Below are positions 8,366 to 14,643 of a stretch of 64,000 nt of DNA, in pieces; positions within the stretch are counted from its first letter, which is position 1; every line of letters starts with the position of its first letter. The notes under the pieces are model-generated. The model saw only the letters and a list, made by a program, of their open reading frames with translations. It had not been told where the DNA came from and made no database searches. Source of the stretch: DASUPK01 sp963815045 (GTDB lineage Bacteria; Actinomycetota; Thermoleophilia; Solirubrobacterales; 70-9); NCBI GenBank assembly GCA_963815045.1, contig CAWFET010000002.1, positions 1,116,001-1,180,000 on the forward strand, read 5' to 3'. Made by a program: the position numbers and the translations under genes.

Positions 8366-8644
8366 ATGGCTGTAGTCGTGATTCAGGAGTTCGAGGCAAC
8401 TCCCGAGAGCTACGAAGCGGTGAACGAGAAGATCGGCGACGCGGCGCCAGACGGGCTGATTCTTCACACCGTTTCCGATCTCGGCGGAGACAAATGGAAG
8501 CTGGTCGACGTCTGGGAGTCAGCCGAGAACTTCCAGAGCTTCGTTCAGAACCAACTGATCCCCGCGATCGCCGAGGTGGATCCGGACGCCCCGCAGGCTC
8601 CGGAACCCGAGATCCTCGAGATACGCGACCTGCAGAAGCCCTGA
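8366..8644 (+). CDS. small alpha/beta protein, paralogue of the next gene
   Basis: This 92-residue protein begins MAVVVIQEFEATPESYEAV. ATG at 8366 is chosen because GGAGGAG lies just upstream and the start aligns with the next gene; the longer open frame into the hisZ promoter region is not supported. The pattern EFEA..ESYEAV..., PDGLILHTV, KLVDVWESAENFQSFVQNQLIPAI suggests a small ferredoxin-like fold of the antibiotic-biosynthesis-monooxygenase (ABM)/Dabb kind, without an assignable activity. A paralogue follows 40 bases later. Confidence 0.7.
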   Translation: MAVVVIQEFEATPESYEAVNEKIGDAAPDGLILHTVSDLGGDKWKLVDVWESAENFQSFVQNQLIPAIAEVDPDAPQAPEPEILEIRDLQKP

Positions 8645-8684
8645 CCATAGAAATCCCCGCTACTCGACTCGAGAAGGAGAACAA

Positions 8685-8972
8685 ATGGCAGTTTTCGTGG
8701 AGATGGAGTTCGAAGGTTTCACGACGGACCAGTACGACCAGGTCGACGCTGCGCTCGACCCCAAAGGCGACCCGCCCGATGGACTGATCGCGCACAGTGC
8801 GCGCGTGGATGGGGACAAGCTGAGCATCCTCGACATCTGGGAGTCGCCCGAGGCGTTTGGCGCCTTTGCGGAGTCCAAGCTCGCTCCCACCATCCAGGAG
8901 ACGCTGGGCGACGACGCTCCGGCTCCTCCGCAGCCGAAGTTCACCGAGCTGCACAACGCCTACAGCGTCTGA
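8685..8972 (+). CDS. small alpha/beta protein, paralogue of the preceding gene
   Basis: This 95-residue protein begins MAVFVEMEFEGFTTDQYDQV, with GAGAAGGAG just upstream. It aligns over its full length with the preceding protein: MAV..., EFEG, PPDGLIAHSA, DKLSILDIWESPEAFGAFAESKLAPTI. This indicates tandem duplication followed by divergence. A dimeric alpha-beta barrel of the ABM type is likely, but no catalytic residues can be named. The stop meets the convergent murA stop with 1 base between. Confidence 0.7.
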   Translation: MAVFVEMEFEGFTTDQYDQVDAALDPKGDPPDGLIAHSARVDGDKLSILDIWESPEAFGAFAESKLAPTIQETLGDDAPAPPQPKFTELHNAYSV

Positions 8973-8973
8973 G

Positions 8974-10275
8974 CTAGGCCGGAACGCGCTCTGCGGCGAC
9001 CCTGTCGATCCGGGCGCCGAGGTCACGTAGGCGCAGGTCGATCCGCTCGTATCCGCGGTCGATCTGCGCCACGTTGCCGATCTCAGATGTGCCCTCCGCG
9101 GCGAGCGCGGCGATGAGCATCGCCATGCCGGCGCGGATGTCCGGGCTCTCGAGTCGAGCGCCATGAAGACGGCTCGGACCACTGACGACCGCCCTGTGGG
9201 GGTCGCTGAGGTGGATCCGAGCGCCCATCGCGACGAGCTTGTCGACGAAGAAGAGGCGGTTCTCGAACATCTTCTCGTGGATCACGATGGTCCCGTCCGC
9301 CTGCGTGGCGAGGGCCAGCGCGATCGAGGTGAGATCGGCGGGAAGCGCGGGCCACGGGCCATCGTCGATCTGCGGGATCGCCTCGCCGTGGTCGTCACGG
9401 ACCGCGAGCTTCTGGTGCGGCGGGACGAGCAGCGTGTCGTCCTCGATCAGCGTCTGCAGCCCGACGCGGCGGAAGTGCCTGCGGATGCCCTCCAGGTCCT
9501 CGGCGACGACGCCCGGGATCCTGAGCTCGCCTCCGGTCGCCGCCGCGAGGGCCATGAAGCTCGCGATCTCGATGTGATCGGGGCGGACCTCGTGGTCGGC
9601 GCCCCCGAGCTTCTTCTGGCCATGGACGGTCATCACGTTCGACCCGATCTGGTCGACCTCGGCGCCCATCTTGCAGAGCAGGCGAGCCAGGTCCTGAACG
9701 TGCGGCTCGCAGGCCGCGTTGACGATCGTCGTGGGCCCCGGGGTGAGGGCGGCTGCGAGAAGCGCGTTCTCGGTGCCCATCACGGAGGGCTCGTCCATGA
9801 AGATCCGGGTCGCCTTCAGTCCGTCATTGGCGGAGGAGAGCTCGATCCAGACGTCCCCATCGATCTTCGCGCCCATGTCGCGGAACGCGTCCAGGTGGGC
9901 ATCCAGTCGCCTTCTGCCGATCGTGTCGCCGCCGGGCGGAGGCATGTGGACTCGGCCGAAGCGGGCGAGCAACGGCCCGGCGACGAGGAACGAGGCGCGA
10001 ATGTTGCTCGCGAGCTCCTCGTCGACGTCGGTGCCTGAGATCGAATCGGCCTGGAGCGTTACCTCGTTCTCGGCCGTCCAGTTCACCTTCACGCCCATCC
10101 CCTCGAGCAGGCCGAGCATCGACTGGACGTCGCGGATGCGCGGGACGTTGCCGACGACGAGCTCCTCCTCGGTGAGGAGACAGGCGGCGAGGATCGGGAG
10201 TGCGGCGTTCTTGTTGCCCGCCGCGGCGATCTCTCCCGACAGCGGAACGCCGCCCTGGATGATGAATTTCTCCAT
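8974..10275 (-). CDS. murA: UDP-N-acetylglucosamine 1-carboxyvinyltransferase MurA
   Basis: MurA transfers enolpyruvate from PEP to UDP-GlcNAc, the first committed step of peptidoglycan synthesis. The 433-residue protein starts MEKFIIQGGVPLSGEI with the AAGNKNAALPILAACLL motif (Lys22 region). The active-site loop reads PGGDTIGRRRLD with Asp at position 117, where most bacteria have the Cys alkylated by fosfomycin. The same Cys-to-Asp change is known in Mycobacterium MurA and gives intrinsic fosfomycin resistance. The gene is monocistronic, with convergent and divergent neighbours. Confidence 0.93.
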   Translation of the reverse strand: MEKFIIQGGVPLSGEIAAAGNKNAALPILAACLLTEEELVVGNVPRIRDVQSMLGLLEGMGVKVNWTAENEVTLQADSISGTDVDEELASNIRASFLVAGPLLARFGRVHMPPPGGDTIGRRRLDAHLDAFRDMGAKIDGDVWIELSSANDGLKATRIFMDEPSVMGTENALLAAALTPGPTTIVNAACEPHVQDLARLLCKMGAEVDQIGSNVMTVHGQKKLGGADHEVRPDHIEIASFMALAAATGGELRIPGVVAEDLEGIRRHFRRVGLQTLIEDDTLLVPPHQKLAVRDDHGEAIPQIDDGPWPALPADLTSIALALATQADGTIVIHEKMFENRLFFVDKLVAMGARIHLSDPHRAVVSGPSRLHGARLESPDIRAGMAMLIAALAAEGTSEIGNVAQIDRGYERIDLRLRDLGARIDRVAAERVPA

Positions 10276-10298
10276 GGGCGCCTAGAGTAGCCAGCCTC

Positions 10299-10859
10299 AT
10301 GGCGGACGTCTCAAGAGACGATGCATGGGAGCTCGTCACCAAGTGGATCGACTCCGACTCGCTCAGAAAGCACCTGCTCGGAGTCGAGGCCGCCATGCGC
10401 GCGTACGCCCGCAAGTGGGATGAGGACGAGGAGCTCTACGCCGTGACGGGGCTGGTGCACGACCTCGACTACGAGCGCTACCCCGACCTGGAGACGGGCC
10501 ACCCGCGCTATGCGATCAAGGAGCTGGAGGAGCGCGGCTACCCGCCGGAGGTGATCGACGCCGTCGCTGGCCACGCCGACTTCATGGGCGTCCCACGCGA
10601 GACGCGGATGGCGAAGACGCTCTACGCAGTCGACGAGCTCTCCGGCTTCGTTGCCGCCTGTGCCCTGGTTCGCCCCACCGGGATCGAGGGCATGAAGCCG
10701 AAGTCCGTGAAGAAGAAGCTGAAGCAGCCGTCGTTCGCGGCCGCCGTCAACCGCGACGAGGTCCAGAGGGGGATCGATGAGCTCGGCGTCGAGCAGGACG
10801 AGCACATCGCCCTGATCATCGAGGCGCTCGCCGAGCGCTCGGACGAACTGGGGCTGTGA
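10299..10859 (+). CDS. HD-domain protein, possible phosphohydrolase
   Basis: This 186-residue protein has an HD-domain metal site: KHLLGVEAAM (first His), then TGLVHDLDYERYP (HD pair) and AVAGHADF with a later VDELSGF (Asp). The order H...HD...D fits HDIG-type hydrolases acting on nucleotides or phosphorylated small molecules; the substrate is not known. Its stop overlaps the GTG start of the following hydrolase gene (GTGA), so the two are coupled. A TAGAGT-like -10 (near 10284) lies in the short divergent region to murA. Confidence 0.75.
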   Translation: MADVSRDDAWELVTKWIDSDSLRKHLLGVEAAMRAYARKWDEDEELYAVTGLVHDLDYERYPDLETGHPRYAIKELEERGYPPEVIDAVAGHADFMGVPRETRMAKTLYAVDELSGFVAACALVRPTGIEGMKPKSVKKKLKQPSFAAAVNRDEVQRGIDELGVEQDEHIALIIEALAERSDELGL

Positions 10860-11905
10860 CCCGCTGGCTCAAGATCACCCTGGGCGTGATCGGCGGGTTG
10901 ATCGTCCTCCTCCTGCTCAACGCCCTGGTGGTCTCCAACGAGACGAAGAGCGCCTATGTGCGGGACGAGGGCGCCCGCCTGATCGACACCTCCGGCGGGA
11001 CACTCCAGGTGCTCGAGCAGGGCGATCCGCAGGGCTCTCCCATCGTGCTGCTCCACTGCGCGACCTGCTCGATGGACTGGTGGGACCACCTGGCCCCGCT
11101 GCTCGAAACCGATCACCGCGTGATCAGGATCGACCTGCTCGGCATGGGCGGCTCCGACAAGCCCGGCTCCGGATACTCGATCGACGACCAGGCGACCGCC
11201 GTAGCGGAGGCTCTGGCGCAGCTTCACGTCGTGGGCGCGACGGTCGTCGGCCATTCGCTCGGTGGCAGCGTCGCCGTGGCCCTCGCCCAGCAGAGCCCGC
11301 AGATCGCCACCCGGCTGGTGATCATCGACCAATCTCCCCAGGATGGCTTCGAGCACGAGTCCCTCGGGGAGCATCTGAGCGGCTGGCCGGTCATCGGGCA
11401 GGCGATCGCCCGGCTGGTGCAGATCGCGCCGGCGTCGAAGGTGCGCGACGAGTACGACCAGGCCTTCGCGCCCGGCTTCAACATCTCAAGCGGCTTCGAC
11501 AACCCCGATCAGCCCGTGGACGACCTCCGGGCCATGACCTACACGGCCGTCCGGGACACGGTCGACGGAGAGCAGAACTTCGTCGACGAGAGCCCGCTCG
11601 ACCAGCGGCTCGCCGCGCTGAACGTCCCGGTGCTCGTCATCTTCGGAGCCGAGGATCAGATTTACGACCCGCAGGCGGCCATCGCCCGCTACCGCGCCAA
11701 CGTGCCGGGGGTCCAGACCCAGCTGATCCCCGGCGCCGGTCACTCTCCCAACGTCGAGAAGCCCGCCCTGGTGGCGCCCCTGATCCTCGCCTTCGCGAAG
11801 CCGCCGCCGGCACCGAAGCAGCCGGCCACTCCGAAGAAGAAGGCCTCGACCAAGAAGCCGCCGGCGAAGAAGCGTTCCGCGCCGTCCAAGAAGGCCCAGA
11901 AATAG
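10856..11905 (+). CDS. membrane-anchored alpha/beta-hydrolase with basic C-terminal tail
   Basis: The GTG start overlaps the preceding stop. Residues 5-25 form one N-terminal membrane segment (KITLGVIGGLIVLLLLNALVV). The hydrolase core follows: VLLHCATCSMDWWDHLAPLL as oxyanion region, the nucleophile elbow GHSLGGS, an acid after VIFGAEDQ, and the catalytic His in PGAGHSPNVEKP. The last 35 residues are Pro/Lys/Ala-rich (KPPPAPKQPATPKKKAS and onward), probably a disordered extracytoplasmic tail. Substrate unknown. The stop is directly followed by the terminator hairpin of the minus-strand small RNA A, which could also terminate this transcript. Confidence 0.8.
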   Translation: MTRWLKITLGVIGGLIVLLLLNALVVSNETKSAYVRDEGARLIDTSGGTLQVLEQGDPQGSPIVLLHCATCSMDWWDHLAPLLETDHRVIRIDLLGMGGSDKPGSGYSIDDQATAVAEALAQLHVVGATVVGHSLGGSVAVALAQQSPQIATRLVIIDQSPQDGFEHESLGEHLSGWPVIGQAIARLVQIAPASKVRDEYDQAFAPGFNISSGFDNPDQPVDDLRAMTYTAVRDTVDGEQNFVDESPLDQRLAALNVPVLVIFGAEDQIYDPQAAIARYRANVPGVQTQLIPGAGHSPNVEKPALVAPLILAFAKPPPAPKQPATPKKKASTKKPPAKKRSAPSKKAQK

Positions 11906-11961
11906 CGGAAGGGCCCGGCGAACCGGGCCCTTCCTAAGAACAAGCTTTCGCTTGTTCCAGT
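11898..11961 (-). ncRNA. candidate small RNA A (unit 1 of a tandem array)
   Basis: The predicted transcript of about 64 nt begins ACTGGAAC seven bases after a TAGGGT -10. It contains a perfect 8-bp hairpin GAACAAGC-GAAA-GCTTGTTC (11938-11957) with a GNRA tetraloop. It ends in a 12-bp GC-rich terminator stem (11907-11934) with a UUCG loop on this strand and a GCTATTTCT tail. Both loops are stable tetraloops only when read on the minus strand, which fixes the strand. There is no start codon with an open frame of useful length. It is homologous in layout and termini to units B and C. Confidence 0.7.
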
Positions 11962-11968
11962 GATGAGC

Positions 11969-11996
11969 ACCCTACGCCTCGCAACGGCGAAGTCAA
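11969..11996 (-). promoter_or_regulatory. promoter of small RNA A
   Basis: On the minus strand, -35 TTGACT (11991-11996), a 16-bp spacer, and -10 TAGGGT (11969-11974). Spacer length and -10 are identical in units B and C. Confidence 0.7.
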
Positions 11997-12047
11997 GGCG
12001 ATGTCAACGGACGTTTTCGCAATCTGCGGGATTCGCGAGGGCGCCCA

Positions 12048-12131
12048 GAAAAGCGAAACGGCCCGGTTTCCCGGGCCGTCTCTGTTTGAACTGACCTGAT
12101 TGACCTTGCGGCCAACCCGTCCTGCTCAAGT
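12048..12131 (-). ncRNA. candidate small RNA B (unit 2 of a tandem array)
   Basis: The predicted transcript of about 84 nt begins ACTTGAGC. A hairpin TTGGCC-GCAA-GGTCAA (12100-12115, one G-U pair) carries a GNRA loop and is enclosed by a short TTGA/TCAA outer pairing (around 12127-12130 with 12086-12090). The terminator stem CGGCCCGG-GAAA-CCGGGCCG (12058-12079) is followed by TTTCGCTTTT. Compared with unit C the inner stem keeps its shape while bases change (GGCC for GATC, loop GCAA for GAAA), as expected for a conserved structured RNA. Confidence 0.75.
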
Positions 12132-12137
12132 GCGATC

Positions 12138-12165
12138 ACCCTAGCGGCTGAAACAGCGACGTCAA
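12138..12165 (-). promoter_or_regulatory. promoter of small RNA B
   Basis: On the minus strand, -35 TTGACG (12160-12165), a 16-bp spacer, and -10 TAGGGT (12138-12143). A further upstream box CGCCGCAAAACGCGGGATC (minus strand, about 12182-12200) is shared with unit C. Confidence 0.75.
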
Positions 12166-12299
12166 TGGTGTGAAAACGAGAGATCCCGCGTTTTGCGGCG
12201 ATGCGCTGATCCCCGGCTCGCGCACGACTTCGCAAACTGCGACATCGCGGCCGTTGGTGCCTTTGGCCCCCCGTAGGTCCACAACTCGCCAACCGTCCC

Positions 12300-12385
12300 C
12301 AGAACAGCGGAAGGGCCCGGTTGCCCGGGCCCTTCCTTTGAACGGAAGCTCGATTGACCTTTCGATCAACCTGCTTTGTTCAAGT
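12300..12385 (-). ncRNA. candidate small RNA C (unit 3 of a tandem array)
   Basis: The predicted transcript of about 86 nt begins ACTTGAAC. The outer pairing TTGAAC/GTTCAA encloses the hairpin TTGATC-GAAA-GGTCAA (12354-12369), followed by a 12-bp terminator stem (12309-12336) with a GCAA loop and a weak GCTGTTCT tail. The unpaired AAAGCAGG on the 5' side resembles GCAGGACGGG in unit B. No credible coding frame exists. Not recognised as a known RNA family from memory. Confidence 0.75.
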
Positions 12386-12391
12386 GCGATC

Positions 12392-12419
12392 ACCCTAGCG
12401 TTGCCGGTGACGGGATCAA
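12392..12419 (-). promoter_or_regulatory. promoter of small RNA C
   Basis: On the minus strand, -35 TTGATC (12414-12419), a 16-bp spacer, and -10 TAGGGT (12392-12397). The box CGCCGCAAAACGCGGGATC (minus strand, about 12436-12454) lies 17 bases upstream of the -35 and recurs in unit B. Confidence 0.75.
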
Positions 12420-12498
12420 GAGGGTGTGAACACGTGATCCCGCGTTTTGCGGCGATCGGCGGATCCGGCCGAGATCCGCATCGCCGCAAAGTCCGGCC

Positions 12499-12828
12499 TC
12501 ACTGCCAGCGCCCGCCGGCCTTCGCCCAGGCGGTCAGGTGGTCGACCGAGCAGAAGCCGTCGGCGACGCGGTGCTCGCTGCGGTGCCTGACGAGCAGCAC
12601 GTGGGTGTCGGTGAGCTCCGCCTCGCACTGCGAGCAGCGGGTGACGCCCTCGTCGAGGGACGGCGGCTCGGTCAGGGCGCCCGCGTCCCAATGAGCTCCC
12701 TTGATCGACCAGGGGATGAGGTGCTCGAGCCGGCAGAAGACCGCCCGCCGTTCCCCCGCGGGCTCGTATGCGCGGAAGCCGTCGCCCTCCTCGACGTCGG
12801 CCCCGCACCAGGTGCAGGTCTCGGCCAT
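12499..12828 (-). CDS. small zinc-ribbon-like protein
   Basis: This 109-residue protein starts MAETCTWCGADVEEGDGF. Cysteine pairs CTWC, FCRLEH, RCSQCE and FCSVDH suggest two treble-clef or zinc-ribbon modules of the form CxxC...C/H. No enzymatic motif is seen; it may bind zinc and a nucleic acid or protein partner. ATG at 12826-12828 is chosen; longer frames are antisense to the neighbouring dehydrogenase gene. It is divergent from that gene and lies directly upstream, in transcription direction, of the small-RNA array. Confidence 0.65.
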   Translation of the reverse strand: MAETCTWCGADVEEGDGFRAYEPAGERRAVFCRLEHLIPWSIKGAHWDAGALTEPPSLDEGVTRCSQCEAELTDTHVLLVRHRSEHRVADGFCSVDHLTAWAKAGGRWQ

Positions 12829-12847
12829 CCGGGTAGCCTCGCATCGA

Positions 12848-13907
12848 ATGGCCGGCCTGCGCATAGTCGTGCTCGAGGGCGACCAGACCGGGCAGGAGCT
12901 GCTCGACCAGTCTCTGCGCGTCCTCGCGCCGGACGTGATCGGGCTGGAGGTGGAGCTCGAGCGCTTCGACCTCTCGCTGGAGAACCGGCGCCGGACGAAG
13001 AACGAGGTCTGTACCGAGGCGGCCCGGGCGATGGCGGAGGCCGGTTTCGGCATCAAGGCCGCGACGATCACGCCGGAGGGCGCCGATGACGTCGGCAGCC
13101 CCAACCGCCTGATCCGCGAGGCGATCGACGGCAAGGTGATCGTCCGGACCGGCCGGCGGATCCCGGGTGTCAGCCCCGTCGCCGGGATCCACCATCCGAT
13201 CTCGGTCGTGCGCATGGCGGTCGAGGACGCCTATGGCGCGGAGGAGTCTCGCTCCCCGGAGGACGGCGACGAGGTCGCGAAGCGCACGGAGGTGATCCAC
13301 CGCTCGATTTGCCGCGCCGTCGCCGAATACGCGTTCCGGACGGCCGAGGAGATCGGCGGCCGCGTCTTCGGCGGCCCAAAGTGGACCGTCAGCCCGGTCT
13401 ACGAGGGGATGCTGAAGGAGGAGATGGATGCGGCCGCGGAGCGGCACCCCGAGGTGCCGTACGAGCCGCTGCTGATCGACGCGACCTACGCCGGCCTGCT
13501 CACCGGCCGCGCCGACGCTCCCCTCGTCATCCCCACCCTCAACCGCGACGGCGACCTGCTCTCCGACTTCGTCCTCCCGCTCTACGGATCGATCGCCGGC
13601 GCCGAGTCCGTGCTGCTCGCCCTCGATGACGAGCTGCGGGTGCGGGTGGCGATGAGCGAGGCGCCGCATGGCACGGCACCAGCCCTGGAGGGCAAGGACA
13701 TCGCCAATCCGATGGGCATGATCCTCGCCGCGGCCGCGGTCCTCCATTACGCCGGCGTGGCAGGGGTCGATGACGCCGAACGTGCCTCACGGGCCGATAT
13801 ACGAGGCCGTGATCGACACGGCGTCGGCGGGGATCCGCACCCCGGACCTGAAGGGGCACGCCGGGACCACCGAGTTCACCGACGCGGTGATCGACCGGCT
13901 CAGATGA
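12848..13907 (+). CDS. isocitrate/isopropylmalate-family dehydrogenase (probably isocitrate dehydrogenase), frameshifted
   Basis: Metal-dependent beta-decarboxylating dehydrogenases of this family oxidise isocitrate or 3-isopropylmalate. The sequence runs GLRIVVLEGDQTGQELL, ITPEGADDVGSPNRLIREAIDGKVIVRTGRRIPGV, the IDATYAGLL metal region, then the cofactor loop EAPHGTAPALEGKDIANP. A canonical leuB lies at 37806, so isocitrate dehydrogenase is more likely for this copy. After SRA (near 13796) one extra base shifts the frame; removing it restores IYEAVIDTASAGIRTPDLKGHAGT and a TGA at 13905-13907, giving about 352 residues. Read without correction, the frame runs on to 14122 as nonsense. Confidence 0.8.
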
Positions 13908-14390
13908 CCGGTGCGGTGCTGGTCGGCCCTGGTCGGCTCCGAGTCGACGACGCGACGCCATTCCCTGATGTGCCCGGCCTGGATCACGAAGGCGGTCTTG
14001 GCCGCCTCACCCACGCCGCCGCCGCACCGACCCGGGCCGGGACGCTCGGTGAGCACGAAGGTCGCGACCGTGAACCGGCCCGACCTGGTGGCTGCGGTCA
14101 GCCTCGCTCCGCATGGCAGTGACTGATTGAAGGCCTCGACCTGCTGCCGGTTCGTGAGCTGGAGCAGAGGGCTGCCGTTCTGGACGTAGCTGGGGATCGC
14201 GAACCGGTCGCTGGCCGACTGGATGTCGCCGGCTCGAAGCTCGTCGGACCACTGGCGGATCACGTTGACGGCGTCCGGGATCCGCGTTGCCGGCCACCGT
14301 CGTCGTATCGCTGGAATCCGACGACCCGCCGCAGCCCGCCACCAGGAGCAGTGCCAGGGCTGCGGGCAACGCGAACGCTCGCAGGTCCAC
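13787..14390 (-). CDS. lipoprotein with SnoaL/NTF2-like domain, frameshifted
   Basis: From GTG at 14390 the product starts VDLRAFALPAALALLLVAGC, a lipoprotein signal with lipobox LVAGC, followed by a Ser/Thr linker. One extra base in the GGG at 14277-14279 breaks the frame. Removing it joins AGNADPDAVNVIRQW to the domain SDELRAGDIQSASDRFAIPSYVQNG...GHIREWRRV, which looks NTF2-like. As given, the frame ends at 13787, overlapping the dehydrogenase by 121 bases. A second indel near 13920 would end it at 13900 with APVI and tidy convergent stops; that is less certain. Confidence 0.6.
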
Positions 14391-14392
14391 GT

Positions 14393-14584
14393 TCAGTCGT
14401 CCTGCTGCTCGGAGCGCTGGCGCTCGGCCAGCTTCTGCTCGAGATAGGCGGACTTCGCGGCGCGGCGGCGGTGCTGGCGCTCCTCCTCCGGCGTGATCGA
14501 GTCGGGGATCGCCTCGTGCTCCTCCGTCGCCCGCTCCTGCTGGGCCAGCCGCAGCTCCTCGGTGGTCGGCTCTCTCTTCGACAT
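14393..14584 (-). CDS. small charged hypothetical protein
   Basis: This 63-residue protein (MSKREPTTEELRLAQQERAT...) is rich in Glu, Arg and Gln and predicted to be mostly helical. It has no hydrophobic segment and no recognisable motif. Its stop lies 2 bases before the GTG of the lipoprotein gene, so the two are probably one transcript. It is divergent from the SOS-controlled imuB. Confidence 0.5.
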   Translation of the reverse strand: MSKREPTTEELRLAQQERATEEHEAIPDSITPEEERQHRRRAAKSAYLEQKLAERQRSEQQDD

Positions 14585-14629
14585 CGGCTGAGATTAGCCA
14601 CAGTTCCTTGACTGATCGGCCCGGGTATA

Positions 14630-14643
14630 CGAACATACGTTCG
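14630..14643 (+). promoter_or_regulatory. LexA (SOS) box of the mutagenesis cassette
   Basis: CGAACATACGTTCG is a perfect match to the Gram-positive/actinobacterial SOS consensus CGAACRNRYGTTCG. It touches the ATG of imuB at 14644. TTGACT at 14608-14613 and TATACG at 14626-14631 are promoter-like but closely spaced (12 bp), so the exact promoter is uncertain; LexA here would block the transcription start. Confidence 0.9.

Noticed and set aside
11907..11934. The hairpin after the hydrolase gene as only a terminator of that gene
   Set aside because: It lacks a T run on the plus strand, its loop is a stable UUCG only on the minus strand, and it aligns with the terminators of units B and C. It may still work in both directions.
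11900..12500. Coding potential or a CRISPR-like array in the repeated region
   Set aside because: Repeats are only three, unequal in spacing and diverged, with promoters and terminators in each; short frames there are not conserved between the units.
13910..14122. Extended C-terminus of the isocitrate-dehydrogenase-like protein
   Set aside because: After the extra base near 13796 the frame yields low-complexity Arg/Gly/His sequence unlike the family, whereas the adjacent frame gives the expected family C-terminus.
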